64,000 nt of DNA from Phyllostachys edulis (Eukaryota; Streptophyta; Magnoliopsida; Poales; Poaceae): the NCBI GenBank assembly GCA_036346405.1, contig CM070561.1, positions 2,916,834-2,980,833 of the forward strand, in the 5' to 3' direction. The notes under the pieces are model-generated. The model did no database searches and had not been told where the DNA came from. It was given only the letters and a program-made list of their open reading frames with translations. Positions 46,898 to 57,389 of this stretch are shown here, in pieces; positions within the stretch are counted from its first letter, which is position 1; the number at the start of each line of letters is the position of its first letter. A program made the position numbers and the translations under genes.

Positions 46898-47476
46898 AGG
46901 TGCGTTTGGTTGAATGAATCAGGGTGAATGGGATATGATAGTACATAATGGATGGGATGATCCTGGATGAGATGATACAAGTATGGTGTTTGGTTGGTGG
47001 GATAGGATGATGCATGATTTTATTTGGTTGGTAGGATAGGATGATCCTGATGATACAGTATGACACGTGGGGCCTGCATGATATATATTCTTTTTTGCAC
47101 TAAAATATGTCAACAATGGTCTTGTTTTGTTGATTAAATGACAAGGAAAATAACGGTTCAATCAGATTGCAAATCGGATACTCGGTTTAGAAAATATGGT
47201 TATTTGAAGCTTGTAAATTACATTGCCACGTCACCTTTTTTTTTTTAATTTTGCATGCTGTGTTTGAAGCAATCCAGTGGCGTGGGAAAACTGAACCGAA
47301 TAGTTCACTCTTTTCTTTGGAACGGCATGGTACAACATCTTTCTAGAATATTCTATTCTATGAAACCACTTCGTCCTGAACCAATTGATTCCATACAGCA
47401 AACCAAATGCATGAATCTATCTATTTCCCGAACCATCCGATACAGGACGGTCCGGTTCCCTCATCCAAACGGACCC
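46898..47476. mobile_element. MITE-like DNA element (about 579 bp)
   Basis: The ends AGGTGCGTTTGG and CCAAACGGACCC are imperfect inverted repeats of the type common in grass MITEs. The flanking TAG at 46895-46897 and 47477-47479 could be a 3-bp target duplication. The interior repeats GGGATAGGATGAT motifs. There is no coding sequence, and superfamily assignment is uncertain. Confidence 0.5.
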
Positions 47477-47958
47477 TAGGTTGTCGTTTTACTTATCTTT
47501 ATAGATCACACAATCTTTTAATGCTTTCATAGACCTAAGAACTATGGTGATCAACTCTAATTTTCATCATTGTGGACTACTTGTGTTGTTTTAATTTATT
47601 ATTTCGGATACTTGATTAATAGAAAATGAATATGGTTGAAATAGATAAATAATGATAAATCCAGAATAGCCAATACAGTAATACTATGCGTATTACTGTA
47701 TTAGCCATACTATGCGTATACTATGCATATCCAATACAGTAATACTAGCACATAATTAATCCTGCAAAGCTGTTGGCTATTCGTTCGCGTGCAACCGACG
47801 TCGATTAGTCGACCTCACGTCCAAATCAGGCTCGCCGAACGGTCGCCACATGCGTCTAATCAGATACTCCAGGAAAAATTACTAATCGTTGAGTACGATA
47901 TCTCTTGTGGTTGAAACTAGCGTAGTCCTAGACACAATTCAAAAAGAATCAGAATTGT

Positions 47959-47980
47959 ACTATATATATATATATATATC
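47959..47980. repeat. (TA)n microsatellite
   Basis: About ten TA units at the end of the left duplicate. The right copy has only a few (52977-52990). Confidence 0.85.
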
Positions 47981-47983
47981 TAT

Positions 47984-48497
47984 AGAGGGCGACTACCGCT
48001 CGGACGTACGATCCGAGCGCTAGCGCCGTACACAGCGGTGGATCGTTGAATTTCGAAACATAGCGTTGTAGCCGTCCATCTGGAGCAAGCGAACATCCCG
48101 AACGTCACGCGCAGCGCAGGCCGCAGAGCGCACACAGAATCAATATCCCCGATTACTGCGTCTCCAAGCTTGCTCGTCGCCATCCGAATTTATGGTCGGT
48201 GTTGAGCCAAGTGGCGACGCTAGGGTCAATTGGATGACTAAGTATTACAAGCTAAATACCCCGGTGTCTCACACGAATGGTCTTAGAGGAGCTCCGGGTG
48301 GATCTTCGAGTCCTCTTGAGGAGGTCCTGGAGACCTCCTGGTGGTCCTGGGAGACCTCATCGGGTGGTCTTAGAGGACCTCCCAGACCTCCAGGTGGTCT
48401 TGTCGGACCTTTTGGGAGGCCCTAGGAGATCTCTCCAGGAGCTCCCGAGGTGGGTACTCACAATAACAGTCTGAGATAGCATGCATCACTGACCCAT
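47984..48497. other. Non-coding spacer between the duplicates, with dyad symmetries
   Basis: Near 47997 the stem CGCTCGGA..TCCGAGCG (8 bp, 7-base loop) can fold. At 48280-48440 a run of GGAGGTCC / GGTGGTC / GACCTCC motifs gives many overlapping short palindromes; its open frames (48192-48425, 48277-48474) are products of that repetition. No gene is supported. Confidence 0.5.
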
Positions 48498-48570
48498 AAA
48501 CTCAAACGGCTCCGGAAACCGTCTGTAATGACGTTTTTGAACTGTCTGTGAAGATCTTTTCTGTAGTAGT
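48498..48570 (+). mobile_element. Possible CACTA element terminus (fragment)
   Basis: The sequence ACGGCTCCGGAAACCGTCTG, then GACGTTTTTGAACTGTCTG, ending CTTTTCTGTAGTAGT, resembles the subterminal ACGGTT/AACCGTCTGT repeats and the CACTACTACAG terminus of grass CACTA transposons. No opposite end or target duplication was found. Confidence 0.4.
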
Positions 48571-48985
48571 ATGTATTTCATGTCAATACTGTTTTCTGCA
48601 AAGTAACCATAAAGCTAACCTTGTTGAGCATTGCATAAATATTATCTGCATTCATTTCCCTACAGTTTGTTGAGTACATTCAAAAGTACTCACGGCTTGT
48701 GCCCTCTGGTTGATCAGCAGTTGAAGGACATCCTCCACTCGATTGCCTATGGGCAGGTCGTGTGGCCTCCACGTGTTCTTTTGTTTTTTCCGCTGTGTTG
48801 TAGCCCTGCGTGGCACCTCTGTAAGAAGCCTGACCATAAGGCCTTTTGTTAATTTGTCTACTTCATTTTTAGTTTGTTGTATGGCTGTGATGATATCCTT
48901 ATTGAAACTGTGCGGACTAGCGACTGATCGTGGGACTAGTCCAGTTTGCACAGGAGATCCCGGTGTTGTTACCCAGGGCGTGACA
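48571..48985 (+). repeat. Gypsy LTR 3' fragment 'E'
   Basis: Parallels the last 500 bases of LTR C: TTTCTGCAAAGTAACCA.., TTGCCTATGGG.., GTAGCCCTGCGTGGC.., CTGACCATAAGGC.., then GACTAGTCC and a terminal CGTGACA at 48985. The 5' part is missing. Confidence 0.7.
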
Positions 48986-49076
48986 TCCCATCCATCGGCT
49001 CGCCTCCAGTGAGGGGCAGGGGGCCTTCTCTGGCTCAATAGCTGTAAATTAAGCTTCCTAGTTTGGTTTAGGCACT

Positions 49077-49577
49077 GTGCTCGTAGTATTTGTAGGCTCG
49101 ATGCCGGTTCCACTTGAGTTTCCTAGCAGTCACCTTCAATGCGCTGCTCCTACAGCATGTCTGGTGGTCATCATTGGCGCAGACGAACCCTGTTTTGCTG
49201 ATCTGGTTTCCCCTCCCATCTATTGCAACCCCAATGCCTCACCATCGAGTTCAAGGTGCAGCCCACAAATCCTCCTAGCCAGCGAGAAAACAAGCTCAAG
49301 TTCTTTAGTGTTTCGGTGTCGCCAGTTGCTGCCGACAAGCAGGAGTCTCCATCCCTTAGCTCATCATCACCACCCATCGCTATCGAATGTTGGTGAACTT
49401 GTCGTCCTTCAACCTCCCGATGCTCCTCATGGTGGAGCCAAGGAGGCCCAAATCAAGTTCGCGTCGCTATTGATCACCGGTGCTCGAGTCACCATCGCTA
49501 GATCTAGAGTCCATGGCGAGGAAGATGAAGGTTGCCGTCACAAACTCAGCTACCCCCTACATCTGGTGTTGTGTTGA
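49077..49577 (+). other. Open frame paired with the one in the left copy (uncertain)
   Basis: 166 codons, similar to 44224-44667 but about 20 codons longer at its end because a stop codon differs. No recognised domain; low confidence that it is translated. Confidence 0.25.
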
Positions 49578-49749
49578 TGGCGATCTCAATGTTTCAAGGA
49601 TCTTGTTGTAATTTAAATCTTTCAAAGGGTCCAAAATGTTCCATGTGCGCGCGACTACGGGTTGCCTAATTAAGCTGCATGCTCACGCTAGTACTGGTGA
49701 GTATTTTTCGTCCGATATTCAGTCCAGTGAATGACTGGCTAGCTGCTAA

Positions 49750-50057
49750 GGGTATTTCCAATAGTTAGAGACAATCTTGTCTCTAACATATGCTGTATCT
49801 TCTTTAGAGACAATATCTCCAATAGATAGTCTCTAACACACTCTCTAACATTTATATTTTATAATTTTTCTTTGAAACAGGATTACATGTCAACTAGAGT
49901 AGATTAATGTATCATGTTTGGTTTCGCGTGTACGACAGTCTCTTCAGAAAGAGACGACATGTGCTTTCTCTCTCTCTTCCCCCTTTCTCTTTCACGTAGT
50001 ATTTTGTTGATGTGGCATAACTAAGAAACAATAATAAATACACTATTAGAGATGCCC
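49750..50057. mobile_element. Tourist-like MITE (308 bp) with TAA target duplication
   Basis: The inverted ends GGGTATTTCCAATAG and CTATTAGAGATGCCC are flanked by TAA (49747-49749 and 50058-50060). The left duplicate shows the empty site CTGCTAAGGTCCTC at 44988, exactly as before insertion. The 3-bp TAA site and termini fit PIF/Harbinger (Tourist) elements. Non-coding. Confidence 0.9.
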
Positions 50058-50477
50058 TAAGGTGCTCCTAAACTAAATATATTTTTATCAAACTATTATG
50101 ATGCTCGCTTCTCTTCTCCCCATGTAGCAGTTCAGTAGCACCACATGCAAAAAGTGGATCCCGATATATTATCACAATTGATTGTGAATATCGATGTAAT
50201 ATGATCAAGTCGAGGAGAACTGGACACGGGTAACAGACAATCACCATCTTAAATAAGCATTCGAATGGTCCAATAAGTAACAACATGACAACATTGTAAA
50301 TACATGCATGTGAACCTAGCTTAGCTTATTCAGCGCATTCATCGGGCCGGTTAAGCAGGAGACATACTACACTTAGAAGAAGTAGACAGGACGGCAAACC
50401 AAATTTACAGATACACAAATTTGCTGGATGAGTACGACCGATCAATCACGCACATGCATGACCGTCCATCGATCAGA

Positions 50478-51555
50478 TCACATGATGGCACAGGAGGTCG
50501 GAGGATACGAGTCATAGTAAAACTTCTCCTCGTGGACGACCCGGCAGCCCATGCACCCTCTGCACGCCGGCGGCCCAGGGCACCACGGTCGCGCCGGCGT
50601 CGCCGGGCAGCCGTGCGTGCCGCCCCCGGTCCCGCACGAATTGCCGCATCCGCCTCGGCAGCCCATGCACGCCGACGGCCCAGGGCAGCACGAATTGCCA
50701 CACCCGCCTCGGCAGCACGGAGGCCTCGAGCAGGTGGAGCTGGGTACGACGGCTGGCGCCGGCATGCCTTCGCAGCGTCTGATCTGCTTAGACTGGGAGC
50801 AATGGCTGATGGGGTCGCTGCACGCCCTGGGGTAGCAGAGAGCGCACACCTGCGTGAACCCCAGGTTCACCGTCGCCGACGCCGATGCCGAGGCGGTCGC
50901 CACCGGCTCTTTTTTTATAACGGGCGGCGGTGGCGGTGGCGGTGGCTTCTTGATGCTCTTGATCACACATCCCGCCTTGCACTTCAGCTTCTGGGAGAGC
51001 TTGTCCCCGTCGAAGGGGCCACTGATGGTGACCGTGTTCTTCTTGCTGTCGAAAGCGATGCTCCTGATGTTCTCCTTCACTGATGCCATGCAAGTATACA
51101 TACATATATATGATACAATTAATGTTTACAAACAAGTCAATCTAGATAGACAGGAATGGATTGACAATACTCGCTAGCTACCACTGTACCTTGGAGTTTG
51201 CATAGAACCTTTTGAATCTTCTTGTGGGACCTTTCACAGGCGAGGTCAACTTCTATGATTAGTGTGGACTCCTTGACCTGCATGAAGAAACTTAATATTT
51301 CTCCTGACTAGACCTGATCGCAACTCTGCATGCATTATTAATTATTGTGTGGCATATACATATTAGTACATGTGTGCGTGAATCCTTATACGGCTAACAA
51401 TTGACCATATTACGGTCGTGCGTGTGTTTGAAATTAATGTACATCTTGTGGGGGAACTAGAGTACTCCTGTTATAAACTTGTAGTTAGAAGTATGATCTC
51501 CACAAGAAACGAGGTCTCATGTAGACAAGTAATTAGAAGAACTAACCTCAGCCAT
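50478..51555 (-). CDS. HMA-domain isoprenylated (HIPP-like) protein, three exons, 232 aa
   Basis: Exons on the minus strand are 51555-51547 (codons M-A-E), 51277-51190 and 51079-50478, joined by GT..AG introns of 269 and 110 bp; the total of 699 nt is in frame. Residues about 4-75 form a heavy-metal-associated fold (STLIIEVDLACERSHKKIQK to KCKAGCVIKSIK). Next come eight prolines, an Ala/Ser stretch, a Cys/Gly-rich tail with two CRGGCGNSC repeats, and a terminal CAIM, a CaaX box for prenylation and membrane attachment. The family's metal site is CxxC; here it is CERS, so binding may be lost. The Pro-rich HMA plus CaaX layout resembles rice Pi21-type proteins. Substrate unknown. It is the only convincing host gene here. 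Confidence 0.85.
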
Positions 51556-51644
51556 TAGAAGGAAGCAAGTAGATCGAACAGCTACACGTAAACGGGCCTT
51601 GAGCTAGCTCACACCGCAGTGCCAAGAGACAAGGGCTAGTCCGC

Positions 51645-51653
51645 TATTATATA
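51645..51653 (-). promoter_or_regulatory. TATA box of the HIPP-like gene
   Basis: The minus strand reads TATATAATA about 90 bases upstream of the ATG at 51555, a normal spacing for a plant TATA box with a short 5' UTR. The same region in the left duplicate (45461-45470) reads TATATGATAG. Confidence 0.65.
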
Positions 51654-52991
51654 GCGCTCTTTGTAACCATACAATAGGCAGTAGATATAGCAGAATGTTT
51701 TTCTTTTCTTTACGGTGGAGATGATATGGTAGAATAGACGGTCGATTTATTTAGCAGTCTGAAAAGTAAGAAACCTACCGGTTTCTCACTCGGCTACTAC
51801 TACATATATTATATATACATGAGAACATACCAGACAGTCACAATATGGGGAAGTTCGGCTCCAAACATTGGTTGCAGCATACTTGCATGTATAGAATTCT
51901 CACATCATGCGTGCATGCAATGGTGGCGGCCCAAAAGTAAGCTACTAAGTAAAGTATGGAGTACTTTATTATCCTCCTTATAAGAATACGAGATTCCGGC
52001 CGGGCAACCACCTGAATTATTCGTGCACAATGATTGCACCTACGTAACGATAAAAATTAAGCAGCTTGGATAAAGATTTCGCAACTTGGTGGATCGAATT
52101 GGAAGCCACCGCATCACCTGCTACATTCCGCAGTAGTTGCAGCTGTAGGGGGAGTCTCCCGATTAGTCACTGCACACAGACACAGCTATGTGCAGTGTAT
52201 TTGCTGTTTCTGGTTTAGTTTGGAATTGAGATCGATGCGGCGCCTACCACGCTATCACCATCTCATGCAACACGACGCTTGTGTGGTGTGATAGCACATG
52301 GCCCAAACCCGAGGAGACAAACCAAACAGACAGACAGCTAAACGATGCGTCAAAGAAACATCATGAGCTAATAATGCATGCATATACTACACTCAACTAA
52401 CGTTGACGCATTCGTACGGCCAGTACGTCTTCCAGGAAGCATGCTATACTAGACATCACCAGCTTGCGTGTGGTGTGATAGCACATGGCCCAAACCCGAG
52501 GAGACAAAGCAAACAGACAGAATATACGGTCGATCAAACTGTGACAGCTGATCGATCGAAAAATTTCACGAACAAATTAATCAACGGATTCCATCCACAC
52601 CCGAGGAGACAAAGCAAACAGACAGCTAAACGATGGGTCACACAGAGACATGACGAGCTAATAATGCATGCATATACTATACTCAACTAACGTTGACGCA
52701 TTCGTACGGCCAGTCTTCCAGGAAGCAAGCATGTACTATGCGTATCGATCCAATACAGTAATACTAGCACATAATTAATCCTGCAAGCTGCTGGCTATTC
52801 GTTGGCGTGCAACCGACGTCGATTAGTTGACCTCACGTCCAAATCAGGCTCGCCGAACGGTCGCCACATGCGTCTAATCAGATACTCCAGGAAATTACTA
52901 ATCGTTGAGAGTACGTTATCTCGTGGTTGTAGTTAGCGTAGTCCTAGACACAATTCAAAAAGAATCAGAACTGTACTATATATATCTATAT

Positions 52992-53632
52992 AAATTTTTT
53001 AATGCGAAGACAACTCAAAAAGTCAGGGACGGAGGATGCCTCGGCCAACCTGGGTTATGACCCCTAGCATTTCTGAAGAAAAAAAAAATTAACAATGTGT
53101 ATGCAGTCTACAGCCTACTCAATTTGGTTATGTGAGGTCCATCTAGAAGACACATTGTTGCTATCTGCTACTAGTTACGGCACTACTTAGCGAGATAGCG
53201 ACTTTAGTCGTGCGGCGGCCTAACACAGAAATAGCAGACGAGGCGACGAGGTGCTGGTTGCTGGTGCGTCATGGGCTTGCCGCGGCCAGCACGGTGGTGA
53301 TGACAGATGTGCAACCGACATCCCGAGAGTCAAGTCTGTAAGCCACACAGCGCGTGTAACCAGTAGTGAGCAGTGTGTTTCTAAATTTGCTTTGATCTTT
53401 GACCCCTCTAAGATTTTGCTCAAGCTCGTCACTGCACAAAGTGCTAATAGTTTTGTGCAAACCTAGAACCAACATGTAGTTATACTAGAGAGGATTCAGT
53501 GCTCCACTTAAAATCCTATGTATATCCAAATCCAAATATATACTAACAAGTCCAAATTAAGTGTGCGGTGTTCTGGTGTTCCACCGTCCCTTCTTCCCGT
53601 GGGTGGTTGGTTCGCTTAACAACATATATATG
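52992..53632. other. No recognisable gene
   Basis: Contains an A10 run at 53083-53092 after ACCCCTAGCATTTCTGAAG, possibly a retroposed tail, and a short GC-rich stretch with random frames. It may include flank or LTR sequence of element G, which I could not decide. Confidence 0.45.
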
Positions 53633-56600
53633 TGTCGGACCACGGGCTTTGAATACCCGAAAACCTCGTGTATGTACCGTACTAGTCCCATGATCAGTGG
53701 CTAGTACATACATCCACAACGATGACATACACATCTATACATACATACATACATACATACATACAAACATACAAAATGAAATAAATATGGTACATAATTT
53801 AAGCGATTACAAACTTTACATTACAAGGGCCGACCGGGCAAATAAAACTCAAGTAACAACAGAGTGCAGCGGAAAAACATAGTAAATAAACCAAAATGGT
53901 CCAGCGGTATGCCCATCCAAACCCTTATGCAACCGACAAGAAACAAGTCCTAGAAAGACTCGTTACCGAACCCTCCGGTGCCGGGTGCAAAGAAAGCGTC
54001 GTCCAGCGTAGACTCATCCTCTAAGTCTAAACAACAATCTAAGCAAGATTGAGTACATTGCATGCTCAGCAAGACTTGTAGTGTATCACAAAGTTTATAT
54101 ATATGCATGGCTAACAAATGACGAGGCTCTATGCTACAAGTTATTTTCAGCATTAAGCAAGTTTTATTTGTAATATCAATACATAGTACTTTGCAACAGA
54201 AATTTAAAGAGCAGTTAAATAGATAAAGAAGTAAGTACTTGATAAATAATAAATCACAACCCTTCTCGGCTGCGATCAACTTCTTATTCTCAGCCATAGA
54301 CATGACACTCAACTCAAATAACACAACCAAAACCACTCCCTCATTTTCCAACAAGAACAATTTTTGTAAAAACCAAAGCTATACCTCACAATACTACACA
54401 TAGCACGCTTATCACCGCGAGCATGGCTATTTAAATAGATTTACACTCTGTAGAGGTATACAACTTTACCCATAGCACACGAAAACTACACCTTCCCAAA
54501 TGTTTTTATGAAAATCGACCCCTCGTGTGAAATCCCTGAGAATGTCCATGACCGCGGACGCGGCTATTCGAATAGATTGATTAACACTATACAAAGGTAG
54601 TACACTTTACCCGTATGATATAACTAGTGTAGCTAGCACTAATCATAACAAAACCTTTACAAAACTTCATCTTAACAATTGACCCTCCTGATGTGTTTTA
54701 TCGTCGTACCAACCCTACCATAGTGCTTTGGTATGACGCACACCGTTGGACCTGGAAGCGGCGAACCGTCAATCGATGTGACTTCCAGAGTAGTCCACAC
54801 TTCCACCCTGCCACATAGTCTATCCTACATGCCTGAATAGTCAATCTAAAGATTCCATAACTTACTAAGTTAGGCATGTCCCATACCAGGCATGCGGTCA
54901 GACAGTTGTGGCTCAGTTCAATGGCGCACAAAGTTAAGTCCTTTATTGACCAAGGCGAGACTACCAATTTCTAACTACATTACCAAGATTTTATATTTTT
55001 CTAGTTCACAATTACACCATATCACACAGTTCCATCCACTCGTCTCAGTCTAAATCTTTTCTCACCCTCTTGGTTAAGTGCAACACATGCTATCAACGAG
55101 TAACAACATACTGCACACAGTTTTACACAAGTTCCATAATCACTTAGTCAAGTTAATATTTGCAACTCAAATGATATCAATGACTCGTTGCATGGCTAAG
55201 CAAACTATTCATATCTAACCAACCCACGTTGGTACTATGATAATACCAACTAGTAATTAACCAATCTAGGGTGACAAAAGATCATGGTAATACAACGAGC
55301 AAAGTGGATATAATCAAATTGGTGTATAACTAATCCCAAAACATTTAAATAAATACTTAAAGTAAAATACAATAATTTGAATCAAGGTAATTTTGGAAAA
55401 CTGGGTTCAACATGGTCAAAGGTATAACTTGCCATGGAACAAGTCTTCGTACTAGTCTTGAGCTTGATCCACTTCTCCTTCCTCAAAAGCTCCCGAAGTA
55501 ACAATGTCTACTTGCAAACGAAAGCAAATAACCAAATAAATACTAAACAGAGAGATAAACAAACTCCAAAAATTAAATAAAAACTCAAGAAGGTAGAACT
55601 TGAATTTAGATGAAATTAGAAATTTGAATAGGTTCAATTGGAGTTCATATGAGGAGAACAGGCTTTTGGAAGATCTAAACCTAAGAAAAAGAGAAAGAAT
55701 TTACTATTTTGAATTTCTAGAATTTTCTTTCTATAGGAAATTCCAAAATATTGCATTAGCATGACGTCAGCAACAAATTTCAGAATTAAGGAAAATCCAA
55801 AAAAATTATAAACAGAGGAAGACATGTGGCACCCAGGGTCTATGGACCAAGTCTACAACTCTAGTCTATGGGTCTATGGCTCACTGGTCTATGGAATAGT
55901 GGATCTGACAAGTTGGACCTACTTGACAGTGGCTAGGTTCACGGTAGACTCAGTTTATGTGGGATTAGATCTGGATTTGGGTGCGGGAGTGGCTGACTCA
56001 GCGCTGACGTGGCTGCCACGTGACGTTGACTAGGACAACACGCAAGCAACGGGGTGACGTGGATGACGGTGGTGATTGTGGCGCTCGGGTCCCAAGGGTC
56101 GTCGACTTTTTGGGCTACGGCAGTGGCCACGGAGGTGAGAAACGGGTAGCTGAGGTGACGGCGAACTCGCTAGTGTACTCACGAATGCGAGGGGTTGACA
56201 GAGTTGGCCGGCGACGAGGTCGAAGCGGCGACTAGGGTTCGGGTGTTGACGGAAATTGAGCTCTGGTGATGCTCTAGCAACGTGAAGGTGACGACGAGGA
56301 AGATCTCATCCTTGTGAACCCAATGGTGGCGATGATGAAGCTTGAGGTGCACTGATGACGACGAAAGACGGCAATGAAGCTTGCAGTGGCGGCTTTGCTT
56401 TGTCGGCGATTCTGGTGGCTCGGGCTAGGGTTTCGGCTTGGTGACAGCGCGGCTGGGATGCGGAGGGCAAGGGCTACCTCCCTTTATATACGCGGGCAGA
56501 TGGGAGAGTCCGTAGCACGCACGCCAAAGAAGGCCCACGGCGGAGAAGTCCAAGCTGTCCCCGACTTGTAGAAGATAAATAGTGATTAGGTGGGACCCAC

Positions 56601-57069
56601 TCGTCAGCGGCTGTGGCTTGGGCAGATTTGTGTAGCAAATGATATGGGCGAGGCTGGCAGGTGGGGCCATCCACGCCTATGCGGTCGGGAGAGTGAGAAG
56701 GCAGGCTGCGTGGGATTGGGCTGGAAAGCAGAACATGGTTGGGATGGGGATTAAGAATTTAGCCTGTTGGTTTTTCGGAGAATTTAAATAGCTTTTGCAC
56801 TTTAAAAATACCAGTAAATCCAAATGGCAAATTAAATAATAGAGAAATAACTAAAAAAATTCTAGAAAAATCTAGAAAATATTTCCAAGCACAAAGAACT
56901 CAAATAAAATAGTTTTGGAATTAATTGATGTTCAGATTAATCACATTAAATTGTTTTAATATTTGAAACTCCATTTAAGCTTGATTAAATCAAATAAAAT
57001 TTAGTTAATTTTCCTACAAGACTTAACTACTCAAAAGGTTTTGAAATTGAGAAAAATTGGGATGTTACA
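53633..57069 (-). repeat. Long gypsy LTR 'D' (3.4 kb)
   Basis: The termini on the minus strand are TGTAACATCCCAATTT and GTGGTCCGACA. It is colinear, in inverse orientation, with solo LTR C, sharing the CTATTCGAATAG box (54564-54575, plus a second copy CTATTTAAATAG at 54427-54438) and the ACTAGTCC..GATCA..GCTAGT end. A TATA box TATATAAAGG lies at 56490-56481. Flanks ATATG and ATGAT do not form a clean duplication. It is either the 3' LTR of element G or a further insertion. Confidence 0.8.
53736..53774. repeat. (CATA)n microsatellite in LTR D
   Basis: About eight near-perfect CATA units, absent from LTR C. Confidence 0.85.
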
Positions 57070-57358
57070 ATGATTTCCCGAAGTTTAGTACTTAGCAAAC
57101 GGAGTCAAAAAATTATGGATTTTTTGTGGGGATTTCTGACCTAGTATAGTTTCTTGTGTAAATATTTCATTTTACCTACTCTGTGTTTTTCTTGAAAATT
57201 CTTACATTTTGTTGGTTTGCATGTGAATTTACTATTTGATTTATGCAAAAATTCAAAATCATGCTGTAATAGTTTTCCATACAACATTATGCCCAAAACT
57301 TATTCTCCCACTCATTTTTACTTAATTTTCCCAAAATGTGATTTTTGGTTTGTTACAA

Positions 57359-57371
57359 ACCTACCCCCTAC
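57359..57371 (-). other. Polypurine tract of element G
   Basis: The minus strand reads TAGGGGGTAGGTT, then TGTAACAAACC, immediately after the pol coding end. This suggests that G's LTR starts at 57358, leaving 289 bp (57070-57358) before LTR D. Confidence 0.6.
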
Positions 57372-57389
57372 AATGAATCCCGTCCGCGA

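Larger units (their letters stand above)
44137..47983. repeat. Left copy of a 4-kb tandem duplication (gene lost)
   Basis: Matches 48991-52991 in the same orientation. Examples are GGCTCGCCTCCAGTGAGG at both starts, the GACCGTCCATCGATCAGATC block, and the CAACCGACGTCGATTAG block near the end. Relative to the right copy it lacks the 308-bp Tourist-like element and the HMA gene, but carries about 1.5 kb of private sequence (about 46165-47690). Confidence 0.9.
48991..52991. repeat. Right copy of the 4-kb tandem duplication (gene kept)
   Basis: Counterpart of 44137-47983. It contains the intact HMA gene, a Tourist-like insertion, and an internal smaller duplication (about 52270-52440 and 52455-52735) recognised by GTGTGATAGCACATGGCCC and CTCAACTAACGTTGACGC. 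Confidence 0.9.

Noticed and set aside
53628..57074. LTR D as a solo LTR with a target duplication
   Set aside because: The flanks ATATG and ATGAT do not match, and the polypurine tract upstream suggests a connection with element G.
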